The notes under the pieces: model-generated
Databases searched by the model: none
What the model saw: only the letters and a program-made list of their open reading frames with translations
What the model was told of the DNA's origin: nothing
Part shown: in pieces, positions 26,449 through 35,366 of the stretch
Layout: the number at the start of each line of letters is the position of its first letter
How positions within the stretch are numbered: position 1 is the stretch's first letter
Source of the DNA: an uncultured Coriobacteriales bacterium
Lineage (GTDB): Bacteria; Actinomycetota; Coriobacteriia; Coriobacteriales; UMGS124
DNA length: 64,000 bases
Assembly: GCA_934636245.1 (NCBI GenBank)
Contig: CAKUAI010000007.1
Coordinates: 110,652-174,651, forward strand
Direction: 5' to 3'
Made by a program: the position numbers and the translations under genes

Positions 26449-27966
26449 CTACCCCAGCCCCTCGACGAGGTCAAGCAGTTCCTGCTTCGAGTGAACCCCG
26501 AACTTGTCGTAGATGCGCCGTACGTGGGAACGCACGGTGTTTTCGGAGATGGCGAGGGCCCCAGCCACATAGGGGATGCTCCGGCCCCGTGCGATGAGCC
26601 CGAACACGTCGGCCTCACGCCGGGAGAGATGATATTCGAACGCCAACGCTTCGATACGCTGGGCAAAGGGGGAACCGGTTGCTTCGTTTGCCTGAAGTTG
26701 CATGCCGTCGGCACCAGGCAGACCTGCGGGATCATCCACTGGCCCAACGACCTGGTCTTGTGTCCGCCCGGTTGTGCCGGTCAGATGCTGCGGGACATCC
26801 TCGCGTACCCCGCGCATGTGTGAAAGGTACAGCGAGCAGCACAGGATGAGTAAATAGGTGACGCTCACGATGAAGACGATGATGTCGACCGAACCCGACC
26901 AAATGCTCTCGGCCAAGAGGGCCCCCGCCGCTCGGCCCACCGTGATCATGCCAACGGTAACCCCGCGTGCAAGGCCGCCCACAATGGCGCCGGAGGTCTG
27001 CCAGTCGAACGCGGCATGCGTGATAGCGCACATCACAACAACGTCAATGACCATCATCCCCACGTTGATAAGCACGGCCGCTGCGGTAAGCCCGGCCTGC
27101 TCGCCAGAGTTGATGACGATGGGCAAAGCCAGAAATCCCGCTGAGACGAGCGCCATCACGAGGGCGTATATCTTGTTGACCTCGAGGCTCTTGTTGTACC
27201 GCAGGGCAAGGTAGAGCAATGCAACTGCAACGAGCTCGAAGGCAAGCATGACGACATGCAGAGAGTTAAAGTCCGCCCGCGCCAAGGCAATTTCTTGCAC
27301 GCACCCGCTAACGAAAAAGAAAGCGAGCGACCCGGTTATAGGCCACACGAGCGCGCCCGCAATATGCCGTGCATCATGCCGCGCACGCGTTACCTGCTCA
27401 GGGGTGAGCGCCCCCTCCTTTTGTCTGTGACATGCGGCCAGCGCGGCGGCGCTTGCGAGGGGAAGCAGAACGATGACGGCGACGCTCAAGACGGGGGAGA
27501 CCTGTCCCAGAAGGACAAGGAGCTGATAACCCAAAAGCGCCAGACAGATGGAGGCGCATATCGCTCGCCCTGACTTGCTTGCCTCCAGGCCGCCGAGCAC
27601 CTGCATCCACCGTACGTCAAGCATGGCGCTCGAGACACCGCTCATAATCCCGAGAACCGCGAAGCCCAAGGGCATCCCGGCGGGAACCACCATGAGGGCG
27701 GCGATGGAGAGCGATGTCACTACGGCACTTATCCAGGGAGGCCGGTCGCATACTTTGGGACGAGCGGCAAAAACGAACGCCCAAAGAGGATGGGCAACCA
27801 CGGTAGCCACCAGCGAGAAGCCGAAGAACTCACCGTGCGAGCTTAACGCCGACTCAAGCCCGCCGCCGAACGGCATGAAGGCGACCGTGCTCTGAAAGCA
27901 AAGCAGGGTCCACATCCAATACAGGCCGTAGCCAAGATGCCGGGGCGCCAGCCTTGCGTTGTCCAT
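26449..27966 (-). CDS. LuxR-family regulator with multi-spanning membrane N-terminus
   Basis: This 505-residue protein starts at ATG 27964-27966 behind AAGGAGCC. About 12 hydrophobic helices (first near 10-30: GYGLYWMWTLLCFQSTVAF) are followed by a linker with a PxGxDG-like stretch and a LuxR helix-turn-helix at about 440-500 (LSRREADVFGLIARGRSIPYV ... SENTVRSHVRRIYDKFGVHS). It is divergent from the 28292-30094 flavoprotein, with 325 bases between them, and so is its likely regulator; it could also act on the broken flavoprotein downstream. Confidence 0.88.
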   Translation of the reverse strand: MDNARLAPRHLGYGLYWMWTLLCFQSTVAFMPFGGGLESALSSHGEFFGFSLVATVVAHPLWAFVFAARPKVCDRPPWISAVVTSLSIAALMVVPAGMPLGFAVLGIMSGVSSAMLDVRWMQVLGGLEASKSGRAICASICLALLGYQLLVLLGQVSPVLSVAVIVLLPLASAAALAACHRQKEGALTPEQVTRARHDARHIAGALVWPITGSLAFFFVSGCVQEIALARADFNSLHVVMLAFELVAVALLYLALRYNKSLEVNKIYALVMALVSAGFLALPIVINSGEQAGLTAAAVLINVGMMVIDVVVMCAITHAAFDWQTSGAIVGGLARGVTVGMITVGRAAGALLAESIWSGSVDIIVFIVSVTYLLILCCSLYLSHMRGVREDVPQHLTGTTGRTQDQVVGPVDDPAGLPGADGMQLQANEATGSPFAQRIEALAFEYHLSRREADVFGLIARGRSIPYVAGALAISENTVRSHVRRIYDKFGVHSKQELLDLVEGLG

Positions 27967-28291
27967 CTATGCGGCTCCTTACTCCGTTTTTCGCGCGTTT
28001 CCCCTCTATCAAACCTATATTGTGCCTTCTGAGCGCCGTCGCCGCTCCTCGCAAGTCATTCACTTCATGCGATTTCATCTGTTTTCGATACCTGGGAGCC
28101 AAGGGCGAGGCGCGCCGCCACATCACCCGGAAATGACGTATGGACAAGAAAACCCGTTCGACACCCCAGCTAGAAGCCTATGTTTTCCTTTCATATATTT
28201 CGGGTCAAGTGTTTTTGGGAGCGTTTGGCTAGAGTGCCAATCGACGTGGCCCACACGGGGCCACATGTTGCAAAGCATTGGAGGACGCACT
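27967..28291. promoter_or_regulatory. Divergent promoter region, LuxR / flavoprotein
   Basis: A 325-base region between divergent starts, locally AT-richer than its surroundings (TTTTCCTTTCATATATTTCG near 28176). No perfect operator palindrome was found by eye. It must hold both promoters and, by arrangement, the binding site for the LuxR protein. Confidence 0.5.
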
Positions 28292-30094
28292 ATGAGCTCT
28301 GATATGACTCGTCGTTCGTTTCTTGGCGTAGGCGCAGCCGCGGTGGCCGCCTCAGCTCTGACTGGCGCCGCCCTGGCCGACGAGGCCGCCGACGTCACCA
28401 CTGCCGTCAGCGAGCAGGGCAACACCCACCTCGCCGTCAACGAGACGGGCAACCCCGGATACTGGGACGAGAACGGCCTGTGGATTCCTGGTTGGCTTGT
28501 GGCCCCGGCGGCTCCCAAGACGGCAGACGAGGAGCTTGACTGCGACGTGCTCGTCGTGGGCTTGGGCGTAGCCGGCCTGTGCGCCGCTCGCGCTGCCGTC
28601 GAGGCCGGCGCGAAGGTCATCTGCGTCGAGCAGTCCGAGAGCTATAACTGCCGCGCCGCCCAGTTCGGCAACATCAACTCCAGCTTCTCCGTGGGCGCGG
28701 GTGTCGAGTTCACTCCCGAGGAAAAGATCGGCATGCTCAACGCCGAGATGCAGGCCAACAGCTGGCGCCCCGACCCGCGCATCTGGAACTACTGGATCAA
28801 CAACTCCGGCGAGGCCTTCGACTGGCACGTGTCGGCAAACCCCGACATCATCTTCCTCGACCCGAACCTCACTCCCTCTGAGTCCGGCGTGAGCGGCGCC
28901 GACGTTCCATCCAGCGGCATGGGTGCCGAGTCAATCGATGGCAACATGTACATGACCTGCTTCAACAACCCCTTGAACCCCGAGTATGACTATGACTCTG
29001 AGCTCTATCCCATGTACTCCGACGTCATCTGCTTCCGTCCTGATCAGATTGCCCTGAACGACAAGATCATGGAGATTATCCAGGCCAGCGCCGACGTCCA
29101 CTTCAACACGAAGTGCGATCTGCTCATCAACGGCAACGACGGCGCCGTCACGGGCGCATGGTGCACCGATGCAGACGGCAAGGTCCTCAAGATCAATGCC
29201 AAGGCCGTTGTGGACTCCTGCGGCGACTACGGCTCGAACACCGAGATGCGCTCCTATTTCAGCCATGAATCGTTCTCGATGACCAGTTGGATATGGAGCT
29301 CCATGGACGCCGATGGCAACCCCACCAACATGGGTATGGGCCTGAAGCTGGCTGCTTGGGCGGGCGCCGGTATGGACTTTTCCGCCGCCCCGATGATCAC
29401 CCACTCCTTCGGCGGCGCCCTGGGCTGCGATCCGTTCCTGCTCGTTGACAAGAATGGTCAGCGCTTCTGTAATGAGGACGTGCCCGGTCACTTGCTGTCA
29501 CAGGTCGCCGTGCGTACCCCGGGCAAGGTCGTCTTCCAGATCTTCGACAGCAAGTACCCTGAGCAGGTGCACACGATGCCTACCGGACACGCCTGCTACT
29601 GGAAGATTGTTGACGATGTGGAAGAGGAGCCCTGGGGCAACTACATCGAGAAGATCGGCATGCGCACGCCTGACGAGGTCACGGAGGCCGCCACGGCCGT
29701 GTGCGACACCCTTGAGGAGCTCGCCGAACAGCTCGGCATCGACGCCGACGGCCTGAAGGCCACCATCGAGCGTTACAACAAGCTCGCTGAGCAGGGTCGC
29801 GACGACGACTTCGGCAAGCGCGCCGACCGTCTGTACCCCATCGTGGAGCCGCCGTTCTACGGCACGAAGATGGATGGCGCTTTCGCCTTCTGCATGACCC
29901 ACGGCGTTCTAGCCGACGCCGACTGCCACGCTCTCGACGAAGACCACAATATTATCCCGGGTCTCTACGTCGCCGGCAATACCATGGGCTGCCGTTTCGC
30001 TCAGGACTACCCCACCACCATCATGGGCGCCTCCCACGGTATGGCAGTGACCTTCGGGCGTCTAGCCGGTATCAACGCCGCCGCTGGCAAATAA
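28292..30094 (+). CDS. Exported FAD-dependent reductase (fumarate reductase fold)
   Basis: This 600-residue protein starts at ATG 28292 behind GGAGGACG; the long upstream frame is not coding. Features in order: Tat signal (MTRRSFLGVG, residues 5-14), a ~45-residue linker with NPGYWDENGLW, FAD-binding G-L-G-V-A-G at 90-95, and G-Q-R-F-C-N-E-D at 389-396, with glycine at the Arg402-equivalent (399). PFLLVDKNGQRFCNEDV nearly matches the remnant at 48113-48766 (ILMVDKNGQRFMNEDV), marking a shared subfamily. An S41-peptidase-like gene follows 102 bases downstream, probably co-transcribed. Substrate unknown. Confidence 0.9.
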   Translation: MSSDMTRRSFLGVGAAAVAASALTGAALADEAADVTTAVSEQGNTHLAVNETGNPGYWDENGLWIPGWLVAPAAPKTADEELDCDVLVVGLGVAGLCAARAAVEAGAKVICVEQSESYNCRAAQFGNINSSFSVGAGVEFTPEEKIGMLNAEMQANSWRPDPRIWNYWINNSGEAFDWHVSANPDIIFLDPNLTPSESGVSGADVPSSGMGAESIDGNMYMTCFNNPLNPEYDYDSELYPMYSDVICFRPDQIALNDKIMEIIQASADVHFNTKCDLLINGNDGAVTGAWCTDADGKVLKINAKAVVDSCGDYGSNTEMRSYFSHESFSMTSWIWSSMDADGNPTNMGMGLKLAAWAGAGMDFSAAPMITHSFGGALGCDPFLLVDKNGQRFCNEDVPGHLLSQVAVRTPGKVVFQIFDSKYPEQVHTMPTGHACYWKIVDDVEEEPWGNYIEKIGMRTPDEVTEAATAVCDTLEELAEQLGIDADGLKATIERYNKLAEQGRDDDFGKRADRLYPIVEPPFYGTKMDGAFAFCMTHGVLADADCHALDEDHNIIPGLYVAGNTMGCRFAQDYPTTIMGASHGMAVTFGRLAGINAAAGK

Positions 30095-30196
30095 AGTAAT
30101 CTGCTGGATCTGATGTGATTGAGCGCACGGGGGAGGGCCGACCCAAACCCGTGCGCCCTGTTCAACTTGTTCGTTCCTTTGAGGAGGATATGAGTC

Positions 30197-31678
30197 ATGG
30201 CACAGGCGGGCACGCGCGGACAACGCAACTTCTTGGGCGACTTTGAGGCAATGCTCAAGGCGCTGAGCTTGGACTACGTGGACTGCGCGCGCTACGAGAC
30301 GTCCGGCTACGCCGAATTTATCGGCAAGCTGTATGCCATGAACCCCTCCATGTTCCAGAGCCCCATTTACTGCGATCACACGCTCACGCAAATGGCACTG
30401 CACTATCTTTCTTGGTTCCAAGACCCGGCAATCCGATTCGAGGTGGGGCCGAACGCCTCTTGGCACGTGGACCTCGACGCTTGGAAGCTTCAGCGCCACG
30501 GTGACGAACTGTACGTGATCGCCGCCCCTGCAGAATCCGGCATCAGGCATGGCGAGCGGATTGTCGCCGTCAACGGCTCGTCTCTTGCCGACATACGGCC
30601 CGAGGTGGAGCGACTACTGCGCACCACTGTCGAGCCGGCGGACCCGGAACGCGAGGATTGGTCTGGCGTGTTGGCCTTCGCCAAGCATGCCACTGTCCAG
30701 GACGAGAACGGCGCGCGCCGCACAGTAAATCTCGTGCCCGGCGAATCCGCCGTCACCGGCCGCATGCGCAAGCTCTACGCCAAGCGTACGGGACAGGAGG
30801 CGCATGCTGACGAGGTCCGTATCGACGCAGGCCCGGAAATGGGCGCTTCCACCGAAGCGGTACCCGCATGTTCGTTGCTGACTTTCGACGACGTATGCGT
30901 TCTTCGCCTTTCGGCCCCAGGCAACTCCGAGTTTAGCAAGGAGCTCGCCGAGTGCCTGACCCGCCTCGCCTCCTCCTGTGCCGAGGCCCCACGTCAGGGC
31001 GCGATAAAGGGCCTCGTCATCGATGTGCGCGGCGCACGGGGCGGCGCACAGGAAGACATGTACCCGCTTGTGAACTGGGTCCTTGCCCCCGGAACGACCG
31101 CAACGCCGGCCGACCTTTTCGGCAAGCCAGGTATCCTGCTCAATTGCTCGCGCCGCAACGTTGCGGCCAAGCTCGACGAACTCGAAATCGTGCGCTCCAA
31201 GCTTGACCAGGCCGGGGATGCCGCAGGCTTGGCAGAGCTCGATGCACTCGCAAGCGACCTCGCAACCAAGCGAGGCGCCGGTCTTATCGCCGACGAGACG
31301 GACTTCTACCCTGCGGTTACGTTCGTCTCGGCACAACCGGCTGGCCAGGCGGATGGGCAACTGCCGGTGATCATCCTCACAGACCGCGACACCTCCGACG
31401 CGGCAGAGTGGCTCGTGCGTGCCGCCAAGTCGGCAGGTTACGCCCGCGTCGCAGGCCGCGCCACGCGCGGCTCCATCGACAACACCTGCCTGCGCACCGT
31501 GAGGCTCGACAGCGACTTCTCCCTCACATTCCCCACGGCACGCTACCTGGCAGCCACCGGCCCCCTCGCCACGCTTGGCCACGGCATCACCCCTGACGTG
31601 CACATCCCTTGGACACCAGCCCAGCTCACTTGTGACGTCGAACTTGAACGGGCTTGCGAGCTGCTTGGGGCGCAGTAG
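30197..31678 (+). CDS. S41-family peptidase-like protein (tricorn/IRBP-type, cytoplasmic)
   Basis: This 493-residue protein starts at ATG 30197 behind GAGGAGG. A helical N-terminal domain with no signal peptide is followed by a PDZ-like segment (SGIRHGERIVAVNGSSLADI, about 113-132) and the S41 core: GLVIDVRGARGG, then VIILTDRDTSDAAEWLVRAA with the candidate nucleophile Ser, then VAGRATRGSIDN, and LGHGITPDVHIP at the end. The lysine of CtpA-type proteases (T-x-G-K-G) is not present, as in tricorn-like S41 members. Pairing with a flavoprotein gene suggests it processes a related substrate or product, but this is inference; it may not be a protease. Confidence 0.72.
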   Translation: MAQAGTRGQRNFLGDFEAMLKALSLDYVDCARYETSGYAEFIGKLYAMNPSMFQSPIYCDHTLTQMALHYLSWFQDPAIRFEVGPNASWHVDLDAWKLQRHGDELYVIAAPAESGIRHGERIVAVNGSSLADIRPEVERLLRTTVEPADPEREDWSGVLAFAKHATVQDENGARRTVNLVPGESAVTGRMRKLYAKRTGQEAHADEVRIDAGPEMGASTEAVPACSLLTFDDVCVLRLSAPGNSEFSKELAECLTRLASSCAEAPRQGAIKGLVIDVRGARGGAQEDMYPLVNWVLAPGTTATPADLFGKPGILLNCSRRNVAAKLDELEIVRSKLDQAGDAAGLAELDALASDLATKRGAGLIADETDFYPAVTFVSAQPAGQADGQLPVIILTDRDTSDAAEWLVRAAKSAGYARVAGRATRGSIDNTCLRTVRLDSDFSLTFPTARYLAATGPLATLGHGITPDVHIPWTPAQLTCDVELERACELLGAQ

Positions 31679-31763
31679 GCAAAGGCTGTGCTCAGGGGAA
31701 CCGCTTGGTAGCGTCGCGCACATCTGCCGCCGCCGACGTGCATCTCGCAGCGCCTCTGCTCCC

Positions 31764-32600
31764 CTACAGCTTCAGCGCGCCTTTCTTGCAGGCTTTCACG
31801 CACTCGAGGCACAGGATGCACTCGGTGGCGTTGCGGCGGGAGCGGGAGTCGTCGAGCACGTCGACGTCCATGGGGCAGGCGCGCAGGCAGGCCTGACAAC
31901 CCACGCACTTGTCGTGATCGCAGGTCACGCGCATGAGGCTGACGTGGGCGGCGGGCTTCATGAGCAGGCCGACCGGGCAAGCGTACTTGCAGAAGGCCCG
32001 GTTGTCGTGCAGCAGCGCGGCAAGTGCGATGCCGACAGCGTAATAGACAACGTTGCCGACGACGAAAGCGATGAACGTCGACCGCTCGTCAAGCAGGCCG
32101 AACGCCATGCCGGCGGCGACGAAGAGAAGCGAGGCGACCAGCACGGCATAGCGAATCCGCCCCAGACCGGGCTTGCGGCCGGGACTTTTCTTCCAGGGAA
32201 GCAGCTCGAGAAAGGCGGCCGTCCAGCATGCGTAGCCACACCACCCGCGCCCGAAGAGGGCCGGGCCTGCAATCTTGGCAATGAGGTAGTGGATCGTCGC
32301 GCCTTCGAACACGCCAAGGACCAGGTAGTACCAGAAGCCCTCGATCTGCATGTTCTCGCCCTGCACAAATCCCAGGTAGACAAGCATGTACATGCCGACC
32401 GCGAACATGACGAAGCGACGCGCGTGCCTCCAGCCGCGCGTGAAGAGGATGAGGCCCACCCCCAGGCAGGAGCCGATGTAGGAGAAGTTGAAGAGGTAGA
32501 ACGGGTTGCCCAGCCCAAGCCACAGCGCGACGGCGACGGCCTCGAACGCCGCCCAAATCACAACGGCAGGCAGGTAGTTGGGCTTCTTGCTTCCATGCAT
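31764..32600 (-). CDS. NapH-like membrane polyferredoxin (two [4Fe-4S] ferredoxin motifs)
   Basis: This 278-residue protein starts at ATG 32598-32600 (MHGSKKPNYLPAVV) behind GAGGAG. Four to five membrane helices carry the family motifs GRGWCGYAC (C121, C125) and CKYACPVG (C204, C208). The C-terminus has two ferredoxin quartets: C232/235/238/242 and C261/264/267/271. NapH/NosR-type proteins pass electrons between quinol and exported acceptors, so this could feed the cytochromes and flavoproteins encoded around it. It converges on the S41-like gene. Two decayed copies of this gene (33013-33291 and 57305-57432) are in the window. Confidence 0.9.
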   Translation of the reverse strand: MHGSKKPNYLPAVVIWAAFEAVAVALWLGLGNPFYLFNFSYIGSCLGVGLILFTRGWRHARRFVMFAVGMYMLVYLGFVQGENMQIEGFWYYLVLGVFEGATIHYLIAKIAGPALFGRGWCGYACWTAAFLELLPWKKSPGRKPGLGRIRYAVLVASLLFVAAGMAFGLLDERSTFIAFVVGNVVYYAVGIALAALLHDNRAFCKYACPVGLLMKPAAHVSLMRVTCDHDKCVGCQACLRACPMDVDVLDDSRSRRNATECILCLECVKACKKGALKL

Positions 32601-32764
32601 CGGCAGGCTCCTCGCAGCTGGCACAATCAGACCCGCGAAGTTTAGCAGCCGTTCGTGCAGGGGTGGTAAAGGGAGCGTCGAGCGGGGGTAAAGTCGGGGG
32701 AGAGTCAAACGCAACAGATGCGTCGAAAGTACCGTAACGAAGGGACGCACATGAGGCAAGGAGA

Positions 32765-32880
32765 TGCACGTGGGACTAGGGGTGGCAGTGGTTTTTCGCA
32801 CCCTTCCTCACACCTCCCGCCCTTGGTCTTGCCGTCATCGGCATGCCCGACCACCGCAATCTCTCCCGGAGAGGCAACGG
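32765..32880 (+). pseudogene. Decayed copy of the small membrane protein gene at 63215
   Basis: Bases here align with 63345-63448 (shared blocks include CACGTGGG, GGGGTGGCAGTGGTT, and CTTGCCGTCATCGGCATGCC followed by CGACC), but with frameshifts and without the 5' half. Like the intact gene it is followed after a short gap by the 80-bp inverted-repeat element. Confidence 0.75.
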
Positions 32881-32902
32881 ACAGCGTCAGCAGAATCTGA
32901 AG

Positions 32903-32982
32903 GCGAGCCACGGGTTGAAGAATTTAACGGCACAGCGTCAACTTCCCCCAAAAAACGTTGTATATCTCAACCTATGGCTCGC
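32903..32982. repeat. 80-bp inverted-repeat element, copy A (diverged)
   Basis: GCGAGCCACGGGTTGA at the left and TCTCAACCTATGGCTCGC at the right are near-complementary ends of an exactly 80-bp unit also found at 57069-57148 and 63482-63561. The centre keeps AAAAACGTTG. It stands between a small-membrane-protein remnant and a polyferredoxin remnant. Confidence 0.8.
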
Positions 32983-33012
32983 TAACCAGACTCGAACGCT
33001 CCCCCTCGGGTT

Positions 33013-33291
33013 TTAACCCCCATATATGCTGTCCAAGTCTTCACGCAGCTCAGTCGACGTCCAGGGGCAAGCGCGCAGGCAGACCCTGCAGCCCACACAC
33101 CTGTCGTAGTCACAGGCGACGCGCATGAGACTGACGTGGGCCACCGGTTTCATGGGCAGACCCACCGGGCAGACGCACTTGCAGAAGACCCGGTTGTCGC
33201 GCAGCGGCACGGCGAGGGCGATGCCGACGACCTCGAACGCCGCCCGTGTCACGAAGGCGGGCAGGTAGTTGGGCTTCTTGCTTCCATGCAT
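33013..33291 (-). pseudogene. Internally deleted polyferredoxin copy (possible 92-residue mini-ferredoxin)
   Basis: The start and ribosome site match the intact gene at 31764-32600 (MHGSKKPNYLPA). After about residue 21 the sequence jumps, in frame, to VGIALAVPLRDNRVFCKCVCPVG, removing roughly 170 residues and most membrane helices. One ferredoxin quartet remains (C65, C68, C71, C75); the second is replaced by ELREDLDSIYGG. The frame is open throughout, so a small [4Fe-4S] protein could be produced, but loss of function is the simpler reading. Confidence 0.8.
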
Positions 33292-33591
33292 CGGCAGGCT
33301 CCTCGCAGCTGGCAATCGAAGGTGCGAGGTGCAGCAGTTGGTCGTGCAGGGGCGGCAAAGAGGGCGTCGGGCGGGGATGAAGTCGGAGGAGAACCGGTCA
33401 TCCGCAGCCAATATTACAGCAATAAGCAGGCAAAACACCATCCGTAACCGACCGGACATCCCGTGGAATCCAATTTGCCACCAGCACGACCACGTGTTCT
33501 CACTCGTCCCTAACGCGCCCGTCTTCCATCGGCAAACTCCCAACCCTATCGTGGGCACCGTCGTTTTGGGATAACCCGAAGGGAGACCACC

Positions 33592-34395
33592 ATGTTTGAG
33601 AGCACCACTTGCCGCGCTGCCGACGACGCGTTCGCTGGCACCGCGGAAAAGCAGTCGGGCATGACGCGCAGGGCAGCCGTCGGCTGCCTGGCTGGGGCCG
33701 CGCTCGCCGCGGGCGCCAGCCTTGCGCTTGACTCCAGCCCGCTCGCCGGCACCGCCCAAGCCGAGGAGGCCTCCCCCACCCTCCCGGCGGCAACCGGCTT
33801 CGCCCTGCCCGAGGGGCTCGCTCTCGCTGCGGACGGGACCTTGGGCGACGTTCTGGTGGTCGTGGACATGCAGAACGCCTACTTGGAGGACCAGTGTTGG
33901 GCCTGCACGAAGACGAGCGCGTGCGCCGAGAACATCGTCGCCCTCATCGAGGGAGGTGTCTGCGACAACGTCGTTTTCACCGAGTACCTGGCCCCGGAGA
34001 ATCCCGTGGGCACCTGGGTGACCTACAACGAGGTGAACGCCGAGGTGAACGAGGACGCCTGGCTCAACGAGATAGTCGACACTCTCAAGCCGTACACCGA
34101 GACGTACCCGCTCTACTCCAAGTCGACCTACTCGTCGTTTGGCAACCCCGACTTCAAGTCCCTCATGGCGCGCGCCGGCCGCATCGTCATCACAGGCGTC
34201 ATGAGCGAGTGCTGCGTGCTCGCCACAGCCATTGACGCCATCGACACGGGTACGCCCGTCGTCTACCTGACCGACGCCTGCTCGGGCTCCACCGAGGAGT
34301 ACGAGGACATGGCCACGGCCATGATGGAATTCGCCTCGCCCACCCACACCGCCGTCATGACCTGCGAGGAATACACCGCGCTCAGGCAGGGGTAA
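33592..34395 (+). CDS. Exported isochorismatase-like cysteine hydrolase
   Basis: This 267-residue protein starts at ATG 33592 behind GAAGGGAG. A late Tat-like signal (MTRRAAVGCLAGAALAAG, Arg26-Arg27) precedes a mature isochorismatase-fold domain: LVVVDMQNAY with catalytic Asp92, SKSTYSSFGNPDF with the lysine, and VITGVMSECCVLATAID with the nucleophile Cys208 (C-V). These are the D-K-C residues of the family (nicotinamidases, isochorismatases, N-carbamoyl hydrolases). Export is unusual because most relatives are cytoplasmic. Alone in its orientation; it may remove an amide or carbamoyl group from an external substrate. Specificity unknown. Confidence 0.87.
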   Translation: MFESTTCRAADDAFAGTAEKQSGMTRRAAVGCLAGAALAAGASLALDSSPLAGTAQAEEASPTLPAATGFALPEGLALAADGTLGDVLVVVDMQNAYLEDQCWACTKTSACAENIVALIEGGVCDNVVFTEYLAPENPVGTWVTYNEVNAEVNEDAWLNEIVDTLKPYTETYPLYSKSTYSSFGNPDFKSLMARAGRIVITGVMSECCVLATAIDAIDTGTPVVYLTDACSGSTEEYEDMATAMMEFASPTHTAVMTCEEYTALRQG

Positions 34396-34634
34396 AGAGC
34401 CGTATCGGGCAGATTCAATCACAGGCCGAAATCACGGCTTTGGAATGTTCAGCCGATTGAAACGAGTTGCCCACCAGGCACCCAGGTACCCAAGAAAGCC
34501 CTGGCACCGCCGACCCTTCCGGCTGTCGCGAGGCTCCCGGTGCCCAAGGCAACATCCTGTCCAGGAACACGCAACATGCGGCGCCGCTTCCAAGCAACGC
34601 GCCGACGGCGGACCCACCTGGCCGTCGGTGCCCA

Positions 34635-35366
34635 TTACCCTCCGATTCGGTATCCGAACCCAAAGACGGTCTGTAGCAAAACGGGCTCCGAGGGATCGAG
34701 CTCGATCTTCTCGCGAATCCGGCGCACGTACGTCGGTATGCTGATTGCATTCCCCTTCTGGTACTCGTCACCCCAGACGCACGCAATGATGTCATCACGC
34801 GTATAAACATTGCCCGGATGGCTAGCAAGTAGTTCAACGATGCGAAACTCTTTGGGCGTAAGCTGAACCACCTCGCCCCGCACGACAACCTCGCGACGGG
34901 CGGAGTCGACCTCGAGCTCAAGTGACGCTCGGCCTGCCCGCTGTCCGACACTCGCGGAAACTATGTCCTCCTTCGGCATCGCCGACGCAACACCCGCTCG
35001 CTCAAGGCCCTTTCTGCGAAGCAGTGCTTCAATCCGCAACAACAATTCCTCTTCGTCAAACGGTTTAGCGAGATAATCGTCCGCGCCCGATTTGAACCCG
35101 ACGCGCTTGTCGACAATGTCGCTTTTGGCCGATAGCATGAGAATGGGCAAGCTCGGTGAGGCCGCCCGCAAGTGTTCGCACAGCTCAAAGCCGTCCATGC
35201 CGGGCAGCATTACGTCGAGCACGGCCAAATCAGGCCTCTCATGAGAAAACAGCCTCAGCGCCTCGTTCCCGTCGCCGGCGCAAACAAAACCGTATCCAGC
35301 GCGCTCGATGATAAGCCCGAGAGCCGTGCACAGACTCTTCTCATCGTCCACCAGCATGACTTTCAC
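34635..35366 (-). CDS. OmpR/PhoB-type response regulator
   Basis: This 243-residue protein has a receiver domain with acidic pocket Asp7-Asp8, phosphoacceptor Asp51 (LAVLDVMLPGMDG), Lys in AKPF, and a C-terminal winged helix (LTPKEFRIVELLASHPGNVYT ... YVRRIREKIELD). Its ATG overlaps the stop of the sensor kinase gene (35363-35366, ATGA type), so the two are translationally coupled. Its targets are likely to include the NrfA-type cytochrome gene upstream (36950-38368), all on the same strand. Confidence 0.94.
   Translation of the reverse strand: MKVMLVDDEKSLCTALGLIIERAGYGFVCAGDGNEALRLFSHERPDLAVLDVMLPGMDGFELCEHLRAASPSLPILMLSAKSDIVDKRVGFKSGADDYLAKPFDEEELLLRIEALLRRKGLERAGVASAMPKEDIVSASVGQRAGRASLELEVDSARREVVVRGEVVQLTPKEFRIVELLASHPGNVYTRDDIIACVWGDEYQKGNAISIPTYVRRIREKIELDPSEPVLLQTVFGFGYRIGG

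Noticed and set aside
32960..33010. tRNA-like stretch (CAGACTCGAACGCTCCCCC)
   Set aside because: No acceptor or anticodon stem can be formed around it; it belongs to the repeat between polyferredoxin copies.
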